The notes beneath the pieces were generated by a model that saw only the letters and a list, made by a program, of their open reading frames with translations, ran no database searches and was not told the DNA's origin. This document shows, piece after piece, positions 19,695-29,252 of a stretch of DNA of 31,682 nucleotides. This DNA comes from Coptodactyla brooksi (lineage: Eukaryota; Arthropoda; Insecta; Coleoptera; Scarabaeidae). A program made the position numbers and the translations under genes. The stretch spans positions 1 to 31,682 of the forward strand of contig JAWQRM010000080.1 of assembly GCA_033557675.1 (NCBI GenBank). Direction: 5' to 3'. Numbering within the stretch: the stretch's first letter is position 1; each line of letters starts with the position of its first letter.

Positions 19695-22600
19695 GTAAAA
19701 ACTTCTAGTGGTTTTATATCTTTTGGTTCTGGTTTTAGTATTCACAATTCGAATTATAGCAGAGTAACAGTTCCAAAAAAGTAACAATTCTGGCAAGTAA
19801 CTTCTAAGAAAAAGTAACAGTTCCAAAAAAGTAACAGTACTAGAAAGTAACTTCTAAAAAAAGTAACAGTTCCAAGAAGCAAATTCTAGAAAGTAACTTC
19901 TAAAGAAAGTAACAGTCCCAAAAAAGTAACAGTTCCAAATAAGTAACAGTTCCCAAAAAGTAACAGTTCCAAAAAAAGTAACAGTTCCAAAAAAGTAGCA
20001 GTTCTAAAAACAACAGTTCCTAAAAGTAACAGTTCCAAAAATGTAACAGTTCCAAAAAAGTAACAGTTCCAAAAAAATAACAGTTCTAAAAACAACAGTT
20101 TCAAAACTGATTTTATTTAATTTTTTGCGATTAAAATGTTATTTTTATTCGTAACTACAATGGAACTCTTCTAACTCGAACTATCAAAGGTCGCAGTGAA
20201 AAATTTAGGTTATGGAAAAGGCTTAAAAAATGTCAATTACTTGTAAACTGGATAGTAAAGCACGGGACAAAAAAATATTCCTAGTAAGAGAAAATTTTGA
20301 GTTAGAGGAGTTTGACTGTTGTTGCAATTTGTTTAATCGAAAACAATGTACCTTCTAAGCCCGACTGAGCAGACACGACGTGACATTATAGATTTCCCAT
20401 CGAGTCCATCCGAACTGAAAAAGATAATGCTCGAGATGCCGATCGAGGTGTGCCCCGCGGAATTGAGCGACACCGAAAACGACAAGTCGATATACGAAGC
20501 GCACCTGAGTTCCAATTTGCAGAACGTCTCGCTGACGATGAACGAGAAAGAGGGTAAGGGTAATTGGGGAAACGGGCAGTTTCGAGTGTGTCGGTCGATT
20601 CCTTCGCAGGCAACCTGAATTTCCTCGCGCACGGTAGAAGGAGCAATAAGCTGCGCAGGATCAAAGTGGTGCACACCGAAGTGGGCCAAGACAGCGACGT
20701 CTCCAGCTTGGATAGTAACTCGGACAGTTTGAAATCGGAGGACTGCTTCCAGAGCGTTTTGGATTTGGACGACGATTGTTTGGAAATAACAGAAAGTAAG
20801 TGGAAAAATATGTACGTTTTTCACACAGAAAAAATGTCTTTTTATTACCTGAACCTTTAGATCAAATCTTCAATCAACAATACGCTCAGTCTAGTAATAT
20901 TGACCATACACTGGAGTGATAATAAGTTTATCTATTATTGACCAACTGATAAAACATACCTATACGCTACCTAGGTATTTAAATTCAAGTTAATTTAAAA
21001 AAAGCTGACGTGTTAAAGGCATTAACATGTGTCTTTAATGTTATTAAAAGAAAACCATCTATGAATGTGAAATGAAATGCCATTAAAATGTGAATAAGTT
21101 GTTGATCATGAATAATAAGTCATTGACCCCTATAACTGAATAATGTGTTTTGACAAAATTCCAAAAAATTATCAAGTTTTGTTTCAAAGGGGATTAATTT
21201 TAAAGCAAAAACTATTAATGTAATTAATAGTCAAGTGGTACCCCATTAGTAAGTTCTTTTCATTTTCTGCAGAACCATGATTTTTTTTAAGGTCAACTCC
21301 TTACCAAGACATTAATTTTTTAAGCGTAAAGGTAACAATGATGTTTGATATTTTGAAAAATGATGTTAGGCTACGAAAGCCTGAAAATGTAAATACTGAT
21401 TATAGTGCTACAATTTTTTGAGTGGTGTTTATAAAATGATTTATTCTAGAGAAGAAAGAGTTGAAATTGTTGAAATTTATTACCAAAATACAATTGCAAG
21501 AAGTTTCATTGAAAACCATCGTAATAAAATATGAAATAGTAAATCGTCCAGTTCGAAATGAAACTATTGAAGTTGCAGTTTTGGGATATTTGCAAATGAG
21601 CATTTGAGCTCTTGAGCATCCGTAGAATTTTAAAGCCACATAAATTCCATCAATTGAAAATGATTTTGCTTTAAGAATTAAATGAGCAGATAGTTTGTAA
21701 CCAAAATTTGCTTTATAATATTAAATTGGAGAATTATTAATTTTTTGAATTTATGCATTAGATTATTGTCTAGTTTTTTGCTAAAAACAAGTAAAAGGTG
21801 TACATATAAAAATTAATATCCCAGCAAGGAGTTAACTAATTTAAAAAACGATCTTATTGTTCTGTAGAAAATAAAAAACAGCTTTCCAATGAAATTATTA
21901 AGTTACATTAATAGTTGTTACCTAAAAATTACTCCCCTTCATTAGAATTTAGCAAAATTTAGAAAAAAATTCTAAAAACTTGACATGTTCTTTGAATTTT
22001 TTCAGAACTTTGAGTTTTGATTTATAAGATTAGCAAATTTCTGTTGGAACACTCTGGGTATTTTCTTCCTTATTTTGTCTTACAGTTAACTTTATCAACT
22101 GTGAAAATTAACAGATATTAAATGAAAGCTGTCCGTGAATGTGAGCTAAAACCTTATGAAAAGTAATTGCTACTTAACCTTCGTTATCTGTCAAATCTGA
22201 CAAATAATGAAGGTGAACTAAATAATTGTTAATTTATTAAATGTTTATAAAAGATAAAATGTTATTTTATATTATCTAATTACATTTTTGATTAGATAAC
22301 ATATAGTATATTGTTTAACAAGTACGTGAAGCCAACATTTATACATGAATGTGAAGTTGAGTGTATAAATGAGTGTAATAATGAGTGTATAAATGTCTTC
22401 ATGCATGTATTGCACACTATACTTTTTCTACGACTGTAAATAATACAAATTAATGTTGAACTGTTTAATTTTCACCTTTATAATGATTGTAATTATTAAT
22501 AGTGATGTTACAGTTTGTTAGATTATTAAACTTAACATCTATAGTTTTCCCTGATGATTTGTTAATAATGTTGCTGCTTGTGGTCAAGGCAAAATTTGTA

Positions 22601-24666
22601 TTTTATTTGTATTTGTAGTTGGTAAAAGTAACCTTCAGCCTCTGCTGAAGATTTCCCACTTCTGTGTTGTTTTAGTGTTAATCTGCACCAGTTGCAACTA
22701 GAGGGGAAACCGAGAATCCTCTGAAACAGTGGCCTGTATATCCTTGTAGGTGTGGTAGTTTTAAAAATTTTGCAATTTCATTAGGCATTTTTCCAAATTT
22801 GTTTATCCCGATGACTTGGCGAGTATATTTCCTTTTTGGTAGTTGACAAAGAATTTGTCTTCTTGATAATTTTGAGGACAAAGGGCCGCATATTTCTGTA
22901 TAACTCTGAATGGATACAGTAAATTTTCTTGTAATTTTGGTTTTTGTATCAGGGACGAATGCAAGAACACTTCCTAAATCTTTAATATCACCTATTTTCA
23001 TTTCATAAATTTCAACTGCTGTTTCTTTTTAGAGCACTAGATTATTGATTAATTTTATTAACCAAAGTAATATTATTATAATATTACTTTGGTAAATATA
23101 AAAATTTTGTCAGGCACCTCATTTATGAACTTGAAAATTTGTTCCTTCTCCAATACATAAGATTTTTGTGGAATATGTCCCTCATTCTTCCGTTTTTAAA
23201 TATACACTAACTTTTGGATATTTACCAATGACAATGTTGTTTTTAATGTTAATAGTATATTTTAGCATTGAGTAATGGCTCCACAGTGTTGATGATTTAA
23301 TATTTTTCGCGATAAATATGCGAGTGTAACATTTTCAGAAAAGGATTGAATATTATTTTTGCTGTGTCAGTTCATAAATTTATTGTACGTACTTTCATAA
23401 ATTTCCTTTGACTTCTGAGGCAATAGAGATGCACTAGCGGTTTTTGCTGCATCCGTAATATTCGGTGGAGTATTTCTATATCAGAGTCTGTAATTATTAT
23501 TCAAACAAGCAATAAATTGATAACTGTACAAATTTAATAAATTCAATGCATTCCTTATAAAGTAAATCCTATAAGAAATGCGTATTTTAGACATTGGTAT
23601 TTAAAAAGAAACTTTAGCTGTAGTAATCAAACTGAAGCAATTTCAATAAATTGGTGGTGTCGCTGGTATATATTTTTTGTGCAGTGTCTTTGTCAATGGT
23701 TTTCCTAAAATCTAATTTTTGCGTCACTATCTTGTGAGATCATCCACAACTTAATCCTTTAAAGAAAGTACATAACTTTACTAGCATGCAGTATGTGAGA
23801 TAGCATACAATTGTAAGTAATTGCAGAGCAAAGTAAAATAAATGTCACCACTACACTTTCATTGCTCCTGATGATGCCAACTTGGTTAATGAAACGTGTG
23901 TCGAGCATTCTTTTTCACATTTTGGTGTGGTGGTGAAGTTTATTTTACTTTATTACAGAGCCTCAACTTTAATTACTGGGTAATGGTTGAATTTCCGTTT
24001 TAAGGGAACGAATCTCCCGAACCGATAGAACCTCTGAGCGCGGCCGAGGAGCGCAGACACGCCAGACACTGGCAGCGCATGGTGCTGCCCGGCGGAGAGC
24101 AGCGGACGATCGATATGCGAGTCATCGAGCCGTACAAGCGAGTCCTGTCGCACGGCGGCTACCTCAGGTCCGCAGGTCACACCGCCATCGTTGTGTTTTC
24201 CGCCTGCTTCCTGCCCGACAAGTCGCGGATAGATTACGACTACGTCATGGACAACCTGTTCCTGTACGTCCTGTGGACGCTGGAGCGGTTAGTTACGGAG
24301 GACTACGTCTTGATCTATTTGCACGGGGGCGCGTCGAAGTTGCCCTCGTTCTCGTGGCTGAAGCGCTGCTACCAGATGGTCGGCCGGAAGCTGCGGAAGA
24401 ACCTGATCCACCTGTACATCGTCCATCCGACGTTGTGGATCAAAACCATGCTCTTCATGGCTAAACCGTTTATAAGGTAAGCACACGCCGGATGCGATTC
24501 GTTTGCGGCGCATGTTGAACGTTTACGATTTGTTTTCAGTACAAAATTCTACAGGAAAATAACGTTTTCCGCGAGCTTGAAGGAACTAACCGCCAGGGTA
24601 CCGTTGGAAATGACGGCAATTCCCGAGAAAGTAAAAGCGTACGATAGCCTCCACTGCTCTATTTAA
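19312..24666 (+). CDS. BNIP2/caytaxin/PRUNE2-like BCH-domain protein, whole gene span
   Basis: Exons are 19312-19694, 20360-20553, 20610-20795, 24005-24476 and 24540-24666. Junctions 2-3, 3-4 and 4-5 keep frame (phases 1, 1, 2). Junction 1-2 does not, so an exon may be missing or an alternative start used. The C-terminal ~190 residues form a BCH (BNIP2 and Cdc42GAP homology) domain, a CRAL-TRIO-like fold. In the family it binds small GTPases and GTPase regulators or scaffolds kinesin-linked transport. Matching motifs include IDMRVIEPYKRVLSHGGY, VVFSACFLPD, YDYVMDNLFLYV, EDYVLIYLHGG, LRKNLIHLYIVHPTLW and the end LELT-like LKELTARVPLEMTAIPEKV. The N-terminal part is acidic and low complexity, as usual in this family. 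There is no transmembrane segment, so it is probably cytosolic. The start may be ATG 19340 or lie further upstream. Confidence 0.85.
19762..20106. repeat. Minisatellite, ~17-bp unit agtaacagttccaaaaa
   Basis: About twenty imperfect copies, including aagtaacttctaaaaa and cagttctaaaaacaa variants. It lies in the intron between exons 1 and 2 of the BCH gene. The long minus-strand frame it creates (FGTVTFLELL-like) is a repeat artefact. Confidence 0.95.
20360..20553 (+). CDS. BCH-protein exon 2
   Basis: Donor gagg|gtaagg (phase 1). The acceptor is uncertain: AG at 20358-20359 (used) or 20371-20372. The frame reads RRDIIDFPSSPSELKKIMLE then MPIEVCPAELSDTENDKSIY and ends MNEKE. Neither acceptor matches the phase of exon 1; ATG 20346 in the same frame could be an alternative start. 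Confidence 0.75.
20610..20795 (+). CDS. BCH-protein exon 3
   Basis: Acceptor attccttcgcag and donor acagaaa|gtaagt, joining exon 2 in phase 1. It encodes GNLNFLAHGRRSNKLRRIKV then an acidic Ser/Asp-rich segment (DSDVSSLDSNSDSLKSED) ending DLDDDCLEITE. Confidence 0.83.
21115..21730 (+). mobile_element. DUF4817-type mariner-like remnant, copy A
   Basis: From ATG 21436 the frame reads MIYSREERVEIVEIYYQNTI then ARSFIENHRNK before a TGA. A second frame reads IVNRPVRNETIEVAVLGY. This is the insect DUF4817-like helix-turn-helix start of a mariner-like transposase. Flanks share blocks with the element at 26051-27100 (cccctataact, aaaattccaaaaa, catgatttttttt, aatgatttat). No catalytic domain is left. 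Confidence 0.6.
22680..23490 (-). mobile_element. Crypton-like tyrosine recombinase remnant
   Basis: On the minus strand, from about 23480, three pieces follow in order. The first is PPNITDAAKTASASLLPQKS then KEIYESTYNKFMN. The second is SFSENVTLAYL and, one frame over, STLWSHYSMLKYTINIKNNI with IGKYPKVSVYLKTEE. The third is the 23001-22678 frame MKIGDIKDLGSVLAFVPDTK then TKITRKFTV and, near the end, MPNEIAKFLKLP..YTGHCFRGFS. The order and motifs fit the insect Crypton tyrosine recombinase, with the HxxR box (GHCFR) visible. It is broken by stops and shifts, and the region with the catalytic Tyr is not present. Confidence 0.72.
23061..23093. repeat. Near-perfect 33-bp palindrome
   Basis: Arms accaaagtaatattat and ataatattactttggt are exact reverse complements around one central base. 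It lies just upstream, in transcription sense, of the 22678-23001 recombinase frame. Confidence 0.85.
23824..23957 (+). repeat. Short inverted-repeat element carrying a hammerhead-like core
   Basis: Arm 23830-23857 (aaagtaaaataaatgtcacc then actacact) is matched in reverse by 23924-23950 (ggtgtggtggtgaagtttat then tttactt). Between them lies the hammerhead candidate at 23863-23907. A diverged relative is at 7365-7425 on the opposite strand. The layout recalls small ribozyme-bearing retroelements (Penelope-type termini or retrozymes). Confidence 0.7.
23863..23907 (+). ncRNA. Candidate hammerhead ribozyme (type I, short stem III)
   Basis: In order: stem I strand TGCTC (23863-23867); core box CTGATGA (23868-23874); stem II with CCA/TGG and a 3-nt loop (23877-23885, G-T pair outside); core GAA (23891-23893); stem III A94-C95/G100-T101 (positions 23894-23895 with 23900-23901) closed by a 4-nt loop; cleavage-site C at 23902; and stem I return GAGCA (23903-23907), fully complementary to TGCTC. 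All conserved core nucleotides of a hammerhead are present. Stem II is weak, and extra unpaired bases (AAT) lie before GAA, so activity is uncertain. It is on the sense strand of the BCH gene intron. Confidence 0.6.
24005..24476 (+). CDS. BCH-protein exon 4, main part of the BCH domain
   Basis: Acceptor atttccgttttaag|gg joins exon 3 in phase 1; donor tataag|gtaagc leaves phase 2. GC-rich, about 157 codons: NESPEPIEPLSAAEERRHAR then HWQRMVLPGGEQRTIDMRVI and on to KTMLFMAKPFIR. It contains nearly all diagnostic BCH motifs. Confidence 0.92.
24540..24666 (+). CDS. BCH-protein last exon
   Basis: The intron is 63 bp; acceptor gatttgttttcag. It encodes STKFYRKITFSASLKELTAR through IPEKVKAYDSLHCSI and TAA, the usual end of BNIP2-type BCH domains. 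Confidence 0.92.
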
Positions 24667-25300
24667 CCAAACGTACGCCGGCATTCCTATAAAATCTAAG
24701 AATGAATCAGTATTTATTAGTTGTATTTGCGTCGGGTTGTAATATTTATCACTGAGATATTAATTATCATATAATTATCTTCTTTTATACCTTTGATATA
24801 TGAGCAGCCTTAATAATTAACATAATGTTTCTATTTCCTTGTACTTACTGTGATTTATTTTTGTTTTGTATACGATATGTTCTTGAATTTTCGAGATATT
24901 TACATTAAAGTTAATTTAAAACGTAACACGTGCAGATATAAAAAAAAAAACAAATAACAAAACCATGTACAAAGAAAAACAAAACTGTCGAGAGGGAGCA
25001 ATACGTACGTCATTATTTAAGTTTACCGAAATTTTAATGTAAATATCGCATTCGCAAACCTTTCTTGTTGATATAAGTGCGGAGACATCGAATTATTTGT
25101 ACATTTTTATACGAAGGCCGCATCGGCACGCACCATTCTTTCCCATGAAAAATAATTAGTTCGTAAGCAATACTGTTATTAGAATTGTGGTGATACAATA
25201 ATTATTTATTTTTAATGTGCAAGTGAAGTGTAATATAATGCAGGCATAGCAATATCTATTTTAGCAGAAATGAAATGTGTTTGTGAAGGTAATAAAAGTA
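24667..25300 (+). other. Probable 3' UTR of the BCH gene
   Basis: AT-rich, no open frames. AATAAA at 25291-25296 followed by a T-rich stretch is a plausible poly(A) signal, giving a 3' UTR of about 0.65 kb. Confidence 0.5.
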
Positions 25301-26050
25301 ATAAACATGACACTGAATGTTTTTATTATATTTTGTCCCTTTTTAACAAAAGACTAAGTCCTCTTAACGAGACATAACGTTGAGACGATGCAACATTGAC
25401 TTGACGCTTATGTGACATTGATATATAACAATTCATTGCTCCTGATAATGCTCCAGTTAAAATGTTTGATGTAGTGATGATAATAAAATTCGAATTCATA
25501 TAAAAAGGTCACTAATAGTTTATACAGGTGTCCCAAGGAAAATTTGTGAAAACGTGAGTGCTCAAAAGTTTATTATACATGTAAATAATGATTCTGACAC
25601 AGAAGACAGTAGTTTTGAGAGTGACAAGAATTAGTTCACGAATAGTGGTTTTTCTTTCTTTATTTGTTTTAGTAATTTTGTTGATATTGTTCTTACTAAT
25701 GTTTGTTATTTCTACCTAATATACTATTTCCACTTAACATTAAGCAATACCTATGTAAAATGTGGCCCTGAATTGCAAAAAGTATACATGAGGGGAGTTT
25801 TATTATCAGAAGCCATAAAACCTATTATAAACTGGGAGAACTATACACTATTTATACAGACGTGTTCTGTATAAACTGGCTGTTTTTAACAATAAATTGC
25901 ACTACAGTGGTTCGGCCTTTAAATCAAAACGTCATCAAAACATTTTGTTGCAGAATTCCAGTTAAGAATTTATTGGCAAGGGTAGAATATGTGGATAGTG
26001 TTTATGGTGTCACCGAAACTATCAATTTATTAAATGCGGTTTATTATACA
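25301..26050. other. No gene; repeat debris including a lone transposon end
   Basis: At 25523-25550 the sequence tatacaggtgtcccaaggaa and following aatttgtga resembles the ends of the element at 26051-27100, suggesting a solo or decayed terminus. At about 25434 a weak relative of the hammerhead repeat occurs (attgctcctgataatgctcc). A 10-bp inverted pair, tttatacaga/tctgtataaa, lies at about 25852-25876. The open frame at 25862-26203 has no recognisable domain. Confidence 0.4.
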
Positions 26051-27100
26051 CACAGGCTGTTCCAACGAAAATTTGCCACCCCTATAACTCAATATCTGCA
26101 AGACTTTGAAAAAATTCCAAAAATTTGTTGCATTCTATTTTGGACGGGACTAATTTTTGAGCAAAAACCTTTAATGAAATTTTACCCCTTTAGGGGAGTG
26201 TAACAAACAACCCTCTCAAAATTTTTTAATCAGTTATCGAGTGTGGCTCCACATTGAAAAGTCCTTTTTATTTTCTACACAATCATGATTGTTTTTAAAT
26301 CAGTCAACTCCTTTTACAGCTATCTCCAGTTAAAAATTGAAGTTGTATTTTCGCTCAAATTACACACAATATAATCCTAAAAATGTGATTGCTGGATTAA
26401 CTTAACGATATGTCAAGTTTTATTTTGGATAGGACTAATTGCATGAGGGATTAAAAATTTGTCATTTTCTATGCTATCATGATTTCATTTTAAATCGGTC
26501 AACTACTTATTGAGAATTTTTTAAGTGTACAGGTGAAAATGATGTTTTACTTTTAAGCTACCTGAAGTACAAATGAAAGCCTACATTTAAAATGATTTAC
26601 TTTAGAAAAAATCGAAATACTTAGAATTTATTACTGAAATAATAAACGTGCTAGGGTTATGGTAAGAATTTTCTATGAAAACCATCCAGACAAAAATGTA
26701 TGTCCAAAAAGCCAAATATAAAAACCAATATTGTCAATATTCAATGCATAAATTTCAAACTACTGGTTCTGAAGCTAACAAAAAGCACGAAATAGTAAAT
26801 CGCCCAGTTCGAAATGAAACTATTCAAGTTGCATTGTTGGGATATTCGCAAATGAATCCCATTCATATTCACTTAGAACAATATCCCAGGATTCTAACAT
26901 TTCTCGCTCTAGCGTCCATATAATTTTAAAGGCACATAAATTCCATCAATTTTAAAATAATTGTGGCCTTTAAAATAAAAACTAAACGAAGATGATAGTT
27001 ACCAAAATTTGCTTTATAATATTAGATTGGTTAATCTTTCAAAACCTTACAGTTATTGAGTTATGTGGGTCGCAAATTTTCACTGGGACATCCTGTAACA
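26051..27100 (+). mobile_element. DUF4817-type mariner-like element, copy B, with ~48-bp inverted ends
   Basis: The left end 26051-26098 (cacaggctgttccaacgaaa, atttgccacccctataactc, aatatctg) and the reverse complement of 27050-27100 (gttacaggatgtcccagtga, aaatttgcgacccacataac, tcaataactg) match over almost their whole length. Inside, broken frames near 26594-26930 contain an ENHPDKNV and a TGSEANKKHEIVNRPVRNE motif with VALLGYSQMNP, the helix-turn-helix start of the transposase. The DDE domain is gone, so at 1.05 kb this is an internally deleted, inactive copy. Confidence 0.72.
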
Positions 27101-27192
27101 CTTTTAGAAAAAGATGTAATGAGGTAGTTTAAAAGTTTTCCAAATTTTGAGTCCGGACAAAAGCATAATCAGAAATTTAAAAGAAATTGTAT

Positions 27193-27219
27193 AAGATAAG
27201 CAAAATTTTTGCTTATCTT
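27193..27219. repeat. 13-bp hairpin
   Basis: aagataagcaaaa and ttttgcttatctt are exact reverse complements around a single T. Confidence 0.85.
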
Positions 27220-27634
27220 GTGCCGTTTGAAAAACAAATTAGATTATTCAGCAACTCCTTCTTCAGATTTCTCAAGTTAAATTCCGATCTCAGATTTCAA
27301 AATGAAATCATTGCTGGTAGCATACAAAAAGAAAAAAAGTTAAGAATCATTTGAACTCACATTACTAATAATTATATATGGAAATGATTCTGTAAGCATT
27401 AATTTGTCGATTCCTTTTCTATCAAAGATCATATTTGAAATTGTGACCGACATTAAACAAGTTGAACTGACAGTGTCAGTTAATTTCGTCAATAAATCGT
27501 TTTGACGGTCACCGTTACTTAAAGCCGTGAATATAATTCGCACTATAAGCATAGATTAAGCGAACGTTTTGTTAAAATTCGGCAAATTTTGAGAAATCCG
27601 TTTAAATTTGTCGCCAACTTAAAAGCAAGTCGCG

Positions 27635-27676
27635 ATGTCAACCAAACTTGCGGATAGTGACGCGCACTTTCGATAA
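27635..27676 (+). other. Upstream ORF of the 66-aa gene
   Basis: ATG at 27635 opens a 13-codon frame (MSTKLADSDAHFR) ending TAA at 27674-27676, 20 bp before the main ATG. It could dampen translation of the downstream protein if it is in the 5' leader. Confidence 0.35.
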
Positions 27677-27696
27677 CAAATTCCCACGTTAAAACG

Positions 27697-27897
27697 ATGC
27701 CCGGCATTGAAACCGAAAAGACAGAAATGGAAAACCAGCAAAACGAAATTTACGTTCCACCGCAGGCTGTGCGCGAAGTTACGCAGACGGACCGACTGAA
27801 TAAGAGGCTTTTAGAATCGTTCTTGCAAAGGGTCAACGAAAACGGTTTCCAGGTGAACACGGACAGCGAGGACCAAGAAGAAAATAGCGAAAATTAA
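27697..27897 (+). CDS. Hypothetical 66-aa acidic protein
   Basis: Single-exon frame from ATG 27697 (context aaacgATGc) to TAA 27895-27897. I do not recognise a family. It is hydrophilic, with an acidic N-terminus (EKTEMENQQNEIYVPPQ), a central predicted helix with basic and leucine residues (TDRLNKRLLESFLQRVNENG) and an acidic Ser/Asp/Glu tail (DSEDQEENSEN). Codon use and GC content stand above the flanks. AATAAA starts directly after the stop at 27898-27903, and TIPIN begins 115 bp further on. Compact spacing and composition support a real gene. Confidence 0.6.
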   Translation: MPGIETEKTEMENQQNEIYVPPQAVREVTQTDRLNKRLLESFLQRVNENGFQVNTDSEDQEENSEN

Positions 27898-28012
27898 AAT
27901 AAATACTAACATTATTATGATTGAATATATTTTTTTATAAATCCTATTTATAACCTCAAAAAATAGTAAATAAAGAGCGGGAAATTAGAAGTTGCGTTTG
28001 ATTCTTGCGGCG

Positions 28013-28889
28013 ATGTCGTCTCCGGAACGTGGTGTCATTTCGGGCGACGAAGGTGAAAACGACTTGGAGCGCGTAATAGAAAACGATCATCGAGAAGCGG
28101 TCGAAGCGGATGGCGGAAGCGATAAAGAGAATGAAGACGAGGAAAATGATAAACGAGTCGTCAAACCGAAACGCGTAATAAGAAATCCCAGACCGAAGTT
28201 GAACGTGGAAGTCCTGAGAGGGCCTAAAGGGTTGAGCTGTCTCGAAAACTATTTCAAAGAGATCAAATTTAAAGGGGGCGGACACGAAGCCGAAGATCTA
28301 CGTACCGTCATGAAAACCTACGAATACTGGTGCCATAGGCTCTTCCCGAAGTACCCTTTTGACGAGTGCCTGGGGAAGATTGAGAAACTAGGCTCGAAAA
28401 ATAATATGCAGGTAATTACGGAATAGTAATCGAAGAAGGGGATATGATTGTCCATCATTTAACATTATTTCTCTTTTATAGACGTATTTAAAAAGGATTC
28501 GCCTCGGTATGGATGATTTTGGAACGTCAAAAGCACAAATTTCGGATGAAGAAGAAGAAGAAGAGAAAGCGGAAGAGACAAATCGTGACCAAGCGTTCAA
28601 TACGTTAATGCCACAGATTGCTAAACAAAGTAGTGCAGAAGAAGAACAACAATTAACGGATGAGCAACTGGAACGAATGAGAACAAATAAGGAACGTGCC
28701 CAAAGATTGCGACTCGAACGATTGCAGAAAATGCAAGCTAAAGTAGATTTATTGATACAGCAATCTGGGGCTTTAGAAAGTCCAACATCGCAAACTGATG
28801 AAAACATGTTGCAACAGAATGATAAAAATGATGATGACCAACAATTGGGGCAGTCAGGTGTTGAAAGTACTTCGATGGAATACGAATAA
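28013..28889 (+). CDS. TIPIN: TIPIN, Timeless-interacting protein (Swi3/Csm3 family)
   Basis: Two exons, 28013-28411 and 28482-28889, joined in phase 0 (donor atgcag|gtaatt, acceptor ttctcttttatag), give 268 residues. An acidic N-terminal region is followed by the Swi3 domain (about residues 60-140): LSCLENYFKEIKFKGGGHEA, EDLRTVMKTYEYWCHRLFPK and YPFDECLGKIEKLG, then TYLKRIRLGMDD across the junction. The C-terminal half is acidic and Gln-rich with a short coil. In the family it pairs with Timeless in the fork protection complex, stabilising stalled replication forks and supporting checkpoint signalling. The start is ATG 28013 (gcggcgATGt); the upstream open codons lack an ATG. AATAAA at 28916-28921 is a good poly(A) signal. 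Confidence 0.92.
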
Positions 28890-29252
28890 TTATTTGTGTG
28901 ACGTCGAATATGTAAAATAAACTGTAATTTTTTTTAACAGAAAAGGAATTTTATTTCTTATATATATTTTTTAAAACTGATTAAAATTTTAAAAGGATTT
29001 TGTTCAGATTCAACAACTTTATTTTTTCAACATTTGTTTACATAATAAAGGTAAATAGCCATAAATTTGTTTCATAAATTTAAATGTGTATACAAAGCAA
29101 ACTCGAATCTTTCACACTTTGTTTAGATAAACATTCAGAATTTACTAGAGAGGGGTGTTGAACATATATTTTTAAAAATAATTCATTCTCTTAGTTGACT
29201 TTAGAGGGTTGAACATTTCTTTTTTCAAAGTATTTTTTTTATTATAATAATA
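28890..29252. other. Intergenic, poly(A) region of TIPIN
   Basis: Contains the TIPIN poly(A) signal and then AT-rich DNA leading into the piggyBac element. No gene seen. Confidence 0.6.

Noticed and set aside
19886..20104. Minus-strand repetitive frame rich in Leu, Phe, Gly and Thr
   Set aside because: Translation of the 17-bp minisatellite, not a protein gene.
25434..25485. Third possible hammerhead (attgctcctgataatgctcc)
   Set aside because: CTGATGA is CTGATAA and no GAAAC or matching stem I return follows.
27992..28012. Upstream extension of TIPIN (LRLILAA)
   Set aside because: The frame is open, but the first codon is TTG; the first ATG is 28013, in good context.
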